Shown one piece after another: positions 1-7,464 of a stretch of 18,553 nucleotides of DNA. The notes under the pieces were generated by a model. The model ran no database searches and had not been told where the DNA came from. It saw nothing but the letters and a program-made list of their open reading frames with translations. The stretch covers positions 1 through 18,553 of the forward strand of contig DFFD01000206.1 in NCBI GenBank assembly GCA_002369495.1. The letters run 5' to 3'. A program made the position numbers and the translations under genes. Source of the DNA: Lachnospiraceae bacterium UBA3785 (lineage in GTDB: Bacteria; Bacillota; Clostridia; Lachnospirales; Lachnospiraceae). The stretch's first letter is position 1; every line of letters begins with the position of its first letter.

Positions 1-40
1 TGTAGCGCCGTATACCCGACCGGTACGTACGGTGCAATGG

Positions 41-65
41 GAGGGGCGAGGCTTTCGCCTCCCTC
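41..65 (+). terminator. Hairpin upstream of first kinase gene, probable terminator
   Basis: Arms GAGGGGCGAGGC (41-52) and GCCTCCCTC (57-65) pair around a TTTC loop with a short internal bulge, and a T-rich stretch (TATTTTCATTTT) follows. This fits a rho-independent terminator for a plus-strand gene ending at or before the left edge. If such a gene ends inside positions 1-40, the only stop available on the plus strand is TAG at 3-5. The hairpin ends 57 nt before the kinase start, almost the same distance as the hairpin before the second kinase. Confidence 0.5.
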
Positions 66-122
66 TACCCTATTTTCATTTTAAGAATTAATATCCCAAG
101 CACTTTAAAGCCGGAGGAATGT

Positions 123-845
123 ATGCGTCACTATCAGCTCACACTGGCGGGTATGCCTGTCACATGTACATTTTCATATGCCGAAACGGCGGATTTCTTC
201 GGAAAGTGGTGCAACGAAGTGAGCCCCGCACCCAGCAGCATTTCGATAACGGAAGGCGGCTGGGACTACTGGGAGAAATATACAGGCTTAAGAGGCCCCC
301 GGGCGGAATATAGTCTTATGTCGGCCTATGTATCGGCCGCCCTGCTGCCATACGGGCGCGGGCTGTTTCATGCGGCTGCATTTTCGATCAGGGGCAAAGC
401 CTGGCTCATTACGGCCCCTCCGGGAACAGGAAAATCAACACAGCTCAAAACGCTTCATGAACTGTATCCGGGGGAGATTTCAACAATCTGCGGTGACCGC
501 CCTGTCCTCGAGCTGACAGACGACGGAAATGTTACCGTCCATCCGTCCCCCTGGAATGGAAAAGAAGGGTGGGGCGGCAGCACTTCAGCGCCTCTTGCCG
601 GGATCATTTTCCTGCAGAGAGGAAATGAAAACAAGATCACGCCCTTACCCCTGAAAGCCGCTGTCATGCAGATTTATGCAGCGCTTCTCAACTCGGCAGA
701 GAGTGTGGACGAGGTAAAGGCAGCTGCGGAGTTCACGGATGAACTCCTTAAGAGAACTCGTGTGTGGTTCCTGCTCAACAAAGGTGTGCCGGATTCCACA
801 AAACTATTATATGATCAACTTTTGAGTCGGGAGCCAATGCTATGA
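123..845 (+). CDS. HPr-kinase-like P-loop protein (lasso-kinase type), copy 1
   Basis: This 240-residue cytoplasmic protein carries a Walker A motif, APPGTGKST, at about residues 98-106. It is followed by ICGDRPVLEL (about 122-131), at the place where HPrK-type kinases have their second, catalytic-Asp-containing motif, and then by HPSPWNGKEGWGG. The family link to HPr kinase/phosphorylase and to the shorter lasso-peptide kinases is from motif order and size; the substrate is not known. GGAGG lies just upstream of the ATG. The stop overlaps the next gene's start (ATGA), so the two are translationally coupled. The mirror copy at 1480-2202 has the same length, aligns without gaps and is close to identical through the core. 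A general ABC or GTPase role is unlikely given the PqqD-like partner. HPr itself as substrate is possible, but the protein is short for classical HprK. Confidence 0.75.
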   Translation: MRHYQLTLAGMPVTCTFSYAETADFFGKWCNEVSPAPSSISITEGGWDYWEKYTGLRGPRAEYSLMSAYVSAALLPYGRGLFHAAAFSIRGKAWLITAPPGTGKSTQLKTLHELYPGEISTICGDRPVLELTDDGNVTVHPSPWNGKEGWGGSTSAPLAGIIFLQRGNENKITPLPLKAAVMQIYAALLNSAESVDEVKAAAEFTDELLKRTRVWFLLNKGVPDSTKLLYDQLLSREPML

Positions 846-1135
846 AGATCGTTCCGCGAGAAGGATTCTCTTTAACGAAAATTTGTGGGATCAACTTCCT
901 TGTCCCGACCCGAAAGGCGAGCGAGCACTGCTGGGTTATTGTACCGGTTTCCATATTCGAGCTGATGTGCTGGGAAGGTCTCAGTAAAGGCAAGACAGAG
1001 AAGGAGCTCTGCGCGATTACGGAGAGGGCTTTTCGGCGGAAGCCGGAGGAGGCTGAGAAGATCATCAGTGCTGCAGTTAATACATTGCTCTCTAAGGGCT
1101 GCCTGGTGAAGGTGGGAGAGGGAGAAGGATTGTAA
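842..1135 (+). CDS. PqqD/RRE-like small protein, copy 1
   Basis: This 97-residue protein has the layout of PqqD-like RiPP recognition elements: an N-terminal beta-rich part (FSLTKICGINFLVPTR), a loop, then three predicted helices with IFELMCWEGLSKGKTEKEL in the position of the usual PqqD 'LN..a..iw.ll.g..t..el' motif. It ends with a basic and glycine-rich tail. RRE proteins bind leader peptides and present them to a modifying enzyme, here presumably the overlapping kinase, but partner binding is inferred. Four cysteines (C15, C30, C43, C57) are all kept in the copy at 1196-1483. The start is fixed by the ATGA overlap with the kinase stop. Its own terminator is the shared hairpin at 1160-1187. 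The PqqD assignment is from pattern only. Confidence 0.7.
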   Translation: MKIVPREGFSLTKICGINFLVPTRKASEHCWVIVPVSIFELMCWEGLSKGKTEKELCAITERAFRRKPEEAEKIISAAVNTLLSKGCLVKVGEGEGL

Positions 1136-1159
1136 TTGATACGTGTACAGATGCAGTTT

Positions 1160-1187
1160 GAGGGGGTGCCGGTCTCGGCACCCCCTC
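1160..1187. terminator. Shared bidirectional terminator between convergent modules
   Basis: A perfect 12-bp stem, GAGGGGGTGCCG (1160-1171) and CGGCACCCCCTC (1176-1187), closes a 4-nt GTCT loop. It sits between the two convergent RRE-like genes, 24 nt after one stop and 8 nt from the other. T-tracts are poor on both sides, so termination could be incomplete. It is the only structure in the 60-bp gap. Confidence 0.75.
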
Positions 1188-1195
1188 TCAACTCG

Positions 1196-1483
1196 TTACA
1201 AACTCTCAATTTCCTCAGTCAAATATCCCTTCTCGACCAGACTTCCTAAAGCATTTCCGATGATCCGCTTCGCCTGCTCGGGCGTACGTTTAAACGCTTT
1301 TTCCGTAACCGCACATAGTTCATCCGCAGTCTTTCCTTTTGTAACGCCCTCCCAGCACATGAGTTCAAAAATCCCCGGGTGACTGATAATCGGGCAGTGC
1401 TCACTGGCATCGCGTGTTGATACAAGAAAAAATACATCACATATCTTTGTCAGGGTGACCCCTGAACGCGGTACATATCTCAT
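1196..1483 (-). CDS. PqqD/RRE-like small protein, copy 2
   Basis: This 95-residue paralogue of the protein at 842-1135 shares an almost collinear sequence, including VPR.G..LTKIC at the start, ASEHC, IFELMCWEG, KGKT..ELCA.TE.AF and a final helix region with L..KG.L. It keeps all four cysteines. The fold assignment (PqqD-like winged-helix recognition domain) has the same basis and limits as copy 1. It is the last gene of a minus-strand run, starting inside the stop of the kinase (4-bp overlap at 1480-1483). The C-terminal tail differs from copy 1, which suggests that tail is not critical. Divergence between the copies is too large for a recent duplication. Confidence 0.7.
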   Translation of the reverse strand: MRYVPRSGVTLTKICDVFFLVSTRDASEHCPIISHPGIFELMCWEGVTKGKTADELCAVTEKAFKRTPEQAKRIIGNALGSLVEKGYLTEEIESL

Positions 1484-2202
1484 AACGGTTTCTCCCGGCT
1501 CAGTAATTCATCATACAGCATCTTTGTGGAGTCAGGGACCCCCTTATTCTCCATAAACCACACATTGGTTCTTCTCAGCAGTTTGTCGGCAAAAGAAGCT
1601 GCCCTGGTTATGTCTTCCTCATCTTCAGCATTTTTAAGCAATGCCGTGTAGATATAAACAGCAGCCCGGTCCGTTGGCAGATGCCAGAGATCGTTTTTCT
1701 TTCCCCTGTTCAGGATAATAATCCCGGCAAGCGGGGCTATTTCACTGCCTCCCCACCCTTCCTTTCCGTTCCACGGAGAAGGATGGACCAGCACCTTTCC
1801 GTCATCCGTGAGCTCCAGGATAGGACGATCTCCGCATATCGTTGTTATCTCCCCGGGATAAAGCTCCTTCAGTGTCTTGAGCTGTGTTGACTTCCCGGTT
1901 CCCGGAGGAGCGGAGATCAGCCACGCATGTCCGTTTATCGAGAATGCCACAGCATGAATCACGCACCTTTTATGAGGAAGCAATGCAGAAGAGAGGTAGA
2001 ATGACATCAGGCTGAATTCTGCGGCTGCATTTCTATTTCCGTAATATTTTTCCCAGTACTGCCAGCCATTTTCGGAAATGAAAACCCCACCGTCAGACGC
2101 CTCACCTTCCCTGCAATAAGTCCCTAACATAGCCGCTGTCCTGTTAAAGGCAAACGAGGCGGTCAGCGGTACTCCTGCTAGTGTCAGCTGATATCGTTCC
2201 AT
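1480..2202 (-). CDS. HPr-kinase-like P-loop protein (lasso-kinase type), copy 2
   Basis: This 240-residue paralogue of the protein at 123-845 aligns without gaps. Identical blocks include QLTLAG, WEKY, SAPPGTGKSTQLKTL/APPGTGKSTQLKTL, ELYPGEI.TICGDRP, LELTDDG, VHPSPWNGKEGWGG, APLAGII and NKGVPDSTK. The N-terminal 60 residues vary most, so they may carry substrate or partner specificity. The ATG has a weak ribosome binding site (GGTGAG). With a terminator-like hairpin 59 nt upstream, expression may be low relative to the gene before it, while the 4-bp overlap couples it to the RRE-like gene. The role is inferred to be phosphorylation of a peptide or protein presented by the RRE-like partner. 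Confidence 0.75.
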   Translation of the reverse strand: MERYQLTLAGVPLTASFAFNRTAAMLGTYCREGEASDGGVFISENGWQYWEKYYGNRNAAAEFSLMSFYLSSALLPHKRCVIHAVAFSINGHAWLISAPPGTGKSTQLKTLKELYPGEITTICGDRPILELTDDGKVLVHPSPWNGKEGWGGSEIAPLAGIIILNRGKKNDLWHLPTDRAAVYIYTALLKNAEDEEDITRAASFADKLLRRTNVWFMENKGVPDSTKMLYDELLSREKPL

Positions 2203-2261
2203 CGTTATCTCACCGCACCTTTTTACAATAATTAAACTGCAAAACCACTATAAAACCAAGA

Positions 2262-2296
2262 AAGGACATAGCACTCCATTAGGCTACTATGTCCTT
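2262..2296 (-). terminator. Hairpin between 95-residue gene and kinase
   Basis: Perfect 10-bp arms AAGGACATAG (2262-2271) and CTATGTCCTT (2287-2296) enclose 15 nt. Read on the minus strand, the stem is followed by TTTCTTGGTTTTATAG, so it works best as a terminator or attenuator after the gene at 2318-2605, just 21 nt past its stop. Leaky terminators between a precursor gene and its modification genes are common in RiPP operons. That parallel is inference. Confidence 0.6.
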
Positions 2297-2317
2297 CCAT
2301 CTCTCAAAGATTATATG

Positions 2318-2605
2318 TCAGAAACCGACGCCGTTCTTCTGGCTGGACTCACCGACATACCAGGTGTGTCGAATTTCCAATGCGTTTAAGAATTCCATCT
2401 CAGCAAAGTTGATATGATCCTCGCCAACATAATGGTTATCGCCAATTGTAGTGCCATTGGCGAAATCATTATATAGATCAGCAATTCCCTGCACTGTAAT
2501 GCTCAGTCCTGCATCAAGGAGATCCTGTTCCGAATATGATTCTCCGATTTGCGCAAGTTCCGCTGAACTTACATAATAATAGTTAACTTTTTCAAGAAGA
2601 CTCAT
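2318..2605 (-). CDS. Unrecognised 95-residue protein, candidate substrate of the kinase/RRE pair
   Basis: I do not recognise this family. It begins MSLLEKVNYYY, is acidic through the middle (YSEQDLLDAG, VGEDHINFAEMEF), has no signal peptide, no transmembrane segment and no cysteine, and ends SSQKNGVGF. A strong AAGGAG (2612-2617) sits 6 nt before the ATG, much better than that of the kinase downstream. It lies directly upstream of the kinase/RRE pair, separated by a terminator-like hairpin, which is the arrangement of a highly expressed substrate or precursor followed by modification enzymes. The C-terminal serine pair (SS) would be a possible phospho-acceptor. It could equally be an unrelated small cytoplasmic protein; no direct evidence of processing is visible. 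Confidence 0.6.
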   Translation of the reverse strand: MSLLEKVNYYYVSSAELAQIGESYSEQDLLDAGLSITVQGIADLYNDFANGTTIGDNHYVGEDHINFAEMEFLNALEIRHTWYVGESSQKNGVGF

Positions 2606-2684
2606 GTTATGCTCCTTCCCTTAACCTCTTATCCGCTTCTTTGTCCTTAACTTTCGATTCTAATTTTGTTATTCCTGCGCAGCG

Positions 2685-2719
2685 CCTTCCGGCTGTAAAG
2701 AAAAACCGCAGCCGGAAGG
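2685..2719 (-). terminator. Inverted repeat after the giant surface-protein gene
   Basis: Arms CCTTCCGGCTG (2685-2695) and CAGCCGGAAGG (2709-2719) pair perfectly over 11 bp with a 13-nt loop, 20 nt past the stop of the 1534-residue gene. On the minus strand the T-run is in the loop rather than after the stem, so it may be a weak terminator or a 3'-end stabiliser. The remaining sequence up to the next start (2606-2684) shows only the ribosome binding site. Confidence 0.5.
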
Positions 2720-2739
2720 AAGCATAGCAGTCAGAATTA

Positions 2740-5700
2740 TCAACCAAGATGGATGCCGTTTGTCGAATCGTTGGTGCAGTCACCCATGATCAGAGTCCGT
2801 GTCTTACCATAAACTGTTTCATTATCAGGTGTGATCCAATACGGCTGGATCGTGTACGTTGCACCTTCGCTTAACAGATCGGACGCATCGCAGTAACCAA
2901 GATAACCTCTGTTTAAGGTCGTGAAAACTGTATCACCAACCTTGAATGATGTTGTATTACCGGACTTTTTTTCCTGGATGGTGAAGCTGCTGCAAAGTGT
3001 CACCGGTTTGTCATCTGCTGTAGTGATTTTAAAGAACACACCGTTATAGCTTGTGTCATCTGTTGCTGTCAGGAAGAACAGCTTGACGAGTTTATTATTG
3101 TTTGCTTCGTCATAAATAAACTGCGTGCTGTTATCAAGGTAATCGCTGGGGACTTCCTTGATATAGTATACGCGACCAGGCACAACCTTGTCAGACGGGT
3201 TCTTTATCTTGCCCTTCTGCCAGTGCATTTTGATTCCTGTTTTGATGACACTGCCGTCATAACCCGTCGCTTCTGTTTGGAAGTATTTATCCTCCTTTCC
3301 GACTTTTGCCAATGCACCTGCTTTATCATCCTCAGACACTGTGTACCTGCCGTATGCGATAAAGCATCCGCCGTACAGGTTATCACCCTTCACGAGATTC
3401 CTGAATGTAAGATCGTCCTCGTAATCTTTCATGGCCTCGAGCGTGCCGTCAGACGAATGGAAGATGTAGATCGGTTGCTTCTCCCAGACAGCGTAGAGCG
3501 CCTCATACGGAAGGAACTCGTCAGCCGCAACCTGAGTCACTTCAGACCAGTTTCCATCAATCTTAGCTTCAAAATGAGCCTCAGTCGAGCCATCTGCTTC
3601 CACATATTTCAGGAACAGATCCTCTTCACCCAGATTCGGGTAGGAAGTCTGTATAACAGATGATCCGGGAATTAAACTGCCATCCTCGGCAACTGGATCA
3701 TATTCGTTTTTCTTTGCCCAGCCGAGGAAATTATATCCTTCGAGAGTCTGTGCACCAACGATATTCACACCTTCATTGATTTTCAGGCGTTCACTTTTCG
3801 CGACCGGATCTGTTGTCTTACCGTCGTTCTTATACCAGTTGATATGCGTCAGGACTTCTTTATCCTTTTCAATATATTCAGCCTGAAGCTGGATCGTGTA
3901 GGTATACTTTTTGCTTGAATCAAGGGTGCCAGCGGAAACCGGGTTGCCATCGCTGTCTGTAATCCTTGCATCGGAGGCATTGATGGTAAAGTACTCACTC
4001 GGGAAGACATTAACTCCTGATTCCACAAATGCACTGCCGTCCCACTTCATAACTTTCCAGTGACTGAACACATAATTTGTGGTGTCAGTGGGAGTGGAAG
4101 CTGCGCCTGCGATTGCACTTGCAGTATCCACATAAGTTAAATCGTCTTCAGGTGGATTGTCTCCATCGGCTGCATCATATACAACCTTAATTCCCTCGGC
4201 GCCAATCAGTTTGCTGCGCCACTTTGCATAGAGATTCAGTTCACCAACAGTCGCAGGATATCGGGGATCAATCTCCTCTTCAGAATACAGTTTGCCATAT
4301 TTCTCAACGTTTGATTTGTTAACTTCATAGGCTTCAAAATTATAGACCTTGGTCATTGCCTCATCGGTAAACCATCCGACTAAATCATAGTAGATTCTCT
4401 CGCCGCCGACGTTACCGATTTTTTCTCCCTCAGCGACCCAGAACTGTTCATCCTGACTCGTGCTGTTATACTTGATAGAATCATCATCGGTATCATTCGG
4501 ATGAAGGTTAATCTCATACTCACAGCGTACCCACTTCGCATACAAGGTTACATTGTTAGCCGGCATTTTATCAAATGCATATGCTTCTCCTGCGCAGAGT
4601 GCGTTATCGTACCAGCCGAGGAATACATATCCGGGAAGCTCAGGCTTGATATTATACTCAGCGGTATTGATATTCGCCTCGTAGTAGATAGCATTCTTTT
4701 CGGCAAAATTGGTGCGTGCGGCCGGAGCATCGGTAACAGGGCTTCCACTGCCATCTACAAAGATGCCGTCACTGTAGGTTATATCGTATTGTTTGCGGGC
4801 GTAGCGAAGGTAGACATCATGATAAGTAGGATTCCAGTCACCAGATGAATATCCAATGCTACCTGTATTCGCTACAGGTGTCCAGGAACCGCTTGTGTTA
4901 TCCAGCCTGTAAGAATTAATCTCAAAGCCTGTATAGGTTTCTGTCGGATACCAAGTTCCACCATTACCAAGTGGGGCATCATCAATCAGATATGTATTAG
5001 TGTACGACCAGGCACCACTTTCAGTCTGCTTATAAACATAAAGCGTTGATACTTTTGCAAAGTCAGTAAGTGTGAATATAAATTCTGTTGCTTCGGTACC
5101 TACCTCAACAGCATCTGGATTAAACTCCGTCAATGCAAGAGGAATCAACATTTCGTTAATCTCAGCACGCCAGACCATGTTTTCTCCCGGATCTGGCCAA
5201 TCTGTAAATGCTGAGCCGTACAATCCGCTGTAGGAGAGCTCAGTGCTGGTTTTCGTATATCGGGTTCCCCCGTACCGTTTCCAGCCATAATCGTAGTAAT
5301 ACCATTGCCCACCACTTTTTGTTAGCTCTACATAATTCCCATCAACAAGTCCATACAAAGTACCGTTTGTTGCAGATGTTTCTGTGTATGTATCTTTTTT
5401 AAATTTGTACACAATAGTATTGCGGTTATAGTACACATTAATTACAGTATTACCTTCAGGCGCAATCGGCTTTTGAGCATCAAAATGATCAAGGTGAAAT
5501 CCTCTAAAAGTCTTATCAGTGTACTCACTACTGCTTGTATAAATTCGAGCAACAGCATTATTGCCGTCACCTTGTTTAACAACCTGATAGGTATTCTCGC
5601 CAACTGGGGCACCAGTCACCGGCACCGTAGTTCCACTGTAATCATACCCATCTCCGTTCACTTTCTGGAACCAAATCATGACATTATAATCCGCTGTACT

Positions 5701-7344
5701 TGCGGCCGTCCACTTACCATAAACAGTAGTGTTGGATTCAAGCGAGGAATTAAAATCAAACTCACTGCCGCTAACCTGACCATCACGTGCATCGGATTGA
5801 TCTTCCGTATACCAACCCTCAAACGTATATCCGGTTCTGGTAGGATCGGTCGGCTTAGTAGCCGTTCCATTAAGCGGAACAAACTGCGGCTCAGGAGGTA
5901 CTGCATTTGAAAGGTTTGCCTCGTAGGTAATCCAGTGACCCTTCTGAGTCTTAGCTTTTAAGATGTAATTCGTTTCGGTAAGTGTAAGCGGATCACCGTT
6001 GTCAAAAACGACCTCTGTGCCTGTAACTTCAGGGAGGATCTGCTGCCAGCCTACAAAGTCGGCAACGACACCTTCCTCTCCTGTCGGATACGGAATATAT
6101 GCATAGTTGACTTCATAAGACGGTGTTTCGGTGCTGTTCGTTTCTGTGAGAATCTGGTCTGTCTTTACAACATTGCCCTTTTCATCATAATAAGATACCG
6201 TGTAAACCTTGAAGGTCATTGCATAGTAAATAACCGTATCGCCATCGGTTATTTCTTCACTCTGCAGCTTATCTTTAATCTGTGTACGCACATCTGCGAT
6301 CGTAAGACTAGCAGTGTCCTCATTATAATTCTGCTCTGTAGTCCATCCGCGGAACTGTACCCCGTGTTCCAATTCGCCCATACCCGGATCATAGATATAC
6401 TGTCCGATATGAGGAATCTGCCGCTTGTTGATCATCATGGTGGTAATTTCCGTATTACCATTCATGAATTTAACAAACAGACGAGCATCCTCACCGCTCT
6501 CTACCACCGCATAAATCGAAAACGCATCACTCTCAAACGCCACCGCATTCTCATCGGCCGCATTCACTTCAACTGCATTTTCCGCCTCTGTGAGCTCCTC
6601 AGCCACAGCCTTCTCCTCGTTGATGTGGAGAATGCCGAGATCCTGAGCCGCCGCCTCAGCGAGCTCCGGCGCCTTGATGGAGACCGCAACGTTGCCGTTC
6701 GGCTGGATCTCGTTGTCGGCGCTGTCAAGGAAAGTGATGTCGACCGCCGTGATGATCCTGGCCGCGATCTCACCGGAGACCTTCGCCTGCACCTCTTCCG
6801 CAGTGACGTCCTTGAGCGTCATGGTCGTGCCCTCCGGGAGAGCGCCCTCCGGGGCCTCCACGCGGACAGCAACAGAACCCTCCGTCATGCCTGCAAGGGT
6901 GACGGCGGGATAGGAGACAACATTTTCGGCCGGAGCCGCCGGCTCTGCAGCCGGAACCTCAGGCTCTGCAGCCGGAGCGGCTGGCTCTTCTGCCGGGGCT
7001 GCGGGCTCAACTGCCGGAGCTGCCGGCTCTTCAGCCGGGGCCGCAGGCTCTTCTGCCGGAGCTGCCGGCTCTTCCGCCGGAACTTCCGGTTCATCTGCCG
7101 GAGCTGCGGGCTCTTCTGCCGGAGCCGCCGGCTCCTCAGCCGGAACTTCTGATTCATCGGCCGGAGCAGCTGGTTCCTCAGCCGGAACCTCAGCCGTCTC
7201 TTCGGTCTTGTCCTCCGCGGCACCGTAGGTGACGCTGGACCAGCCGCTCTGTCCCCTTCCGGCCGCCTGGACCGGAGTGGCGCCCAGCGAGAGGATCATC
7301 GCCATCGCCAGAACGAGTGACAGGACTTTTTTCATCTTTTTCAT
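2740..7344 (-). CDS. Giant secreted InlB-repeat surface protein
   Basis: This 1534-residue protein starts with a signal peptide (MKKMKKVLSLVLAMAMILSL, cleavage probably after VQAA, residue 28). A Pro/Ala/Glu stalk covers residues 51-140. A beta-rich module of about 140 residues follows (143-282), then Listeria-Bacteroides (InlB B-type) repeats, recognisable as GYTFEGWYT...NTTVYGKW (505-545), GYVFLGWYD...VTLYAKW (905-938), YYDLVGWF...NLYAKW (985-1042) and two more degenerate ones (NYVFSHWK, GYNFLGWAKK). The last 250 residues are unrecognised. There is no LPXTG-like motif or C-terminal membrane segment, so it is probably secreted or held non-covalently. A strong AAGGAGGG (7349-7356) precedes the ATG. 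A role in adhesion is typical of the repeats but not proven. Base composition is clearly more GC-rich in the first ~270 codons than in the rest. Confidence 0.85.
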   Translation of the reverse strand: MKKMKKVLSLVLAMAMILSLGATPVQAAGRGQSGWSSVTYGAAEDKTEETAEVPAEEPAAPADESEVPAEEPAAPAEEPAAPADEPEVPAEEPAAPAEEPAAPAEEPAAPAVEPAAPAEEPAAPAAEPEVPAAEPAAPAENVVSYPAVTLAGMTEGSVAVRVEAPEGALPEGTTMTLKDVTAEEVQAKVSGEIAARIITAVDITFLDSADNEIQPNGNVAVSIKAPELAEAAAQDLGILHINEEKAVAEELTEAENAVEVNAADENAVAFESDAFSIYAVVESGEDARLFVKFMNGNTEITTMMINKRQIPHIGQYIYDPGMGELEHGVQFRGWTTEQNYNEDTASLTIADVRTQIKDKLQSEEITDGDTVIYYAMTFKVYTVSYYDEKGNVVKTDQILTETNSTETPSYEVNYAYIPYPTGEEGVVADFVGWQQILPEVTGTEVVFDNGDPLTLTETNYILKAKTQKGHWITYEANLSNAVPPEPQFVPLNGTATKPTDPTRTGYTFEGWYTEDQSDARDGQVSGSEFDFNSSLESNTTVYGKWTAASTADYNVMIWFQKVNGDGYDYSGTTVPVTGAPVGENTYQVVKQGDGNNAVARIYTSSSEYTDKTFRGFHLDHFDAQKPIAPEGNTVINVYYNRNTIVYKFKKDTYTETSATNGTLYGLVDGNYVELTKSGGQWYYYDYGWKRYGGTRYTKTSTELSYSGLYGSAFTDWPDPGENMVWRAEINEMLIPLALTEFNPDAVEVGTEATEFIFTLTDFAKVSTLYVYKQTESGAWSYTNTYLIDDAPLGNGGTWYPTETYTGFEINSYRLDNTSGSWTPVANTGSIGYSSGDWNPTYHDVYLRYARKQYDITYSDGIFVDGSGSPVTDAPAARTNFAEKNAIYYEANINTAEYNIKPELPGYVFLGWYDNALCAGEAYAFDKMPANNVTLYAKWVRCEYEINLHPNDTDDDSIKYNSTSQDEQFWVAEGEKIGNVGGERIYYDLVGWFTDEAMTKVYNFEAYEVNKSNVEKYGKLYSEEEIDPRYPATVGELNLYAKWRSKLIGAEGIKVVYDAADGDNPPEDDLTYVDTASAIAGAASTPTDTTNYVFSHWKVMKWDGSAFVESGVNVFPSEYFTINASDARITDSDGNPVSAGTLDSSKKYTYTIQLQAEYIEKDKEVLTHINWYKNDGKTTDPVAKSERLKINEGVNIVGAQTLEGYNFLGWAKKNEYDPVAEDGSLIPGSSVIQTSYPNLGEEDLFLKYVEADGSTEAHFEAKIDGNWSEVTQVAADEFLPYEALYAVWEKQPIYIFHSSDGTLEAMKDYEDDLTFRNLVKGDNLYGGCFIAYGRYTVSEDDKAGALAKVGKEDKYFQTEATGYDGSVIKTGIKMHWQKGKIKNPSDKVVPGRVYYIKEVPSDYLDNSTQFIYDEANNNKLVKLFFLTATDDTSYNGVFFKITTADDKPVTLCSSFTIQEKKSGNTTSFKVGDTVFTTLNRGYLGYCDASDLLSEGATYTIQPYWITPDNETVYGKTRTLIMGDCTNDSTNGIHLG
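6925..7194 (-). repeat. Pro/Ala/Glu-rich codon repeats (EEPAAPA-type stalk)
   Basis: About 90 codons made of variants of A-E-E-P-A-A-P and A-D-E-P-E-V-P. The DNA is a string of related GCCGG.GCTGC/GGCTCTTCTGCC units with many third-base differences, so it is an old array but still similar enough for slippage. It forms the stalk between the signal peptide and the first folded module of the surface protein. Confidence 0.85.
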
Positions 7345-7392
7345 ATGTCCCTCCTTGTAAGATAATGTTATTGGATACGTGGATCGTGCTGG

Positions 7393-7428
7393 CTGTTTTC
7401 GCAGAATACCCTAATCTGCGAAAAACAG
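7393..7428 (-). terminator. A/T-armed hairpin between lipoprotein and surface-protein genes
   Basis: CTGTTTTCGCAGA (7393-7405) pairs with TCTGCGAAAAACAG (7415-7428) with one bulged A and a 9-nt loop. It lies 37 nt after the lipoprotein stop and 49 nt before the surface-protein start. No T-run follows on the minus strand, so it may be a weak terminator, or a leader structure of the surface-protein mRNA. Confidence 0.45.
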
Positions 7429-7464
7429 ACCGTAACAAAAAGTAACAATATATATTAAACCGGA

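Noticed and set aside
1..40. Coding sequence at the left edge
   Set aside because: Plus frames 1 and 2 stay open but run through the terminator hairpin; frame 3 stops at TAG 3-5. Too short to support a gene, although GTACGTAC is a small palindrome.
123..2202. Long inverted repeat able to flip DNA
   Set aside because: The two modules are clearly diverged at the DNA level and only a 60-bp gap lies between them, so inversion would have no obvious effect.
6364..7152. Plus-strand open frame of 262 codons opposite the surface-protein start
   Set aside because: Arg/Cys/Ser-rich translation arising from the antisense of the Pro-Ala-Glu repeat; no ribosome binding site and no sensible domain.
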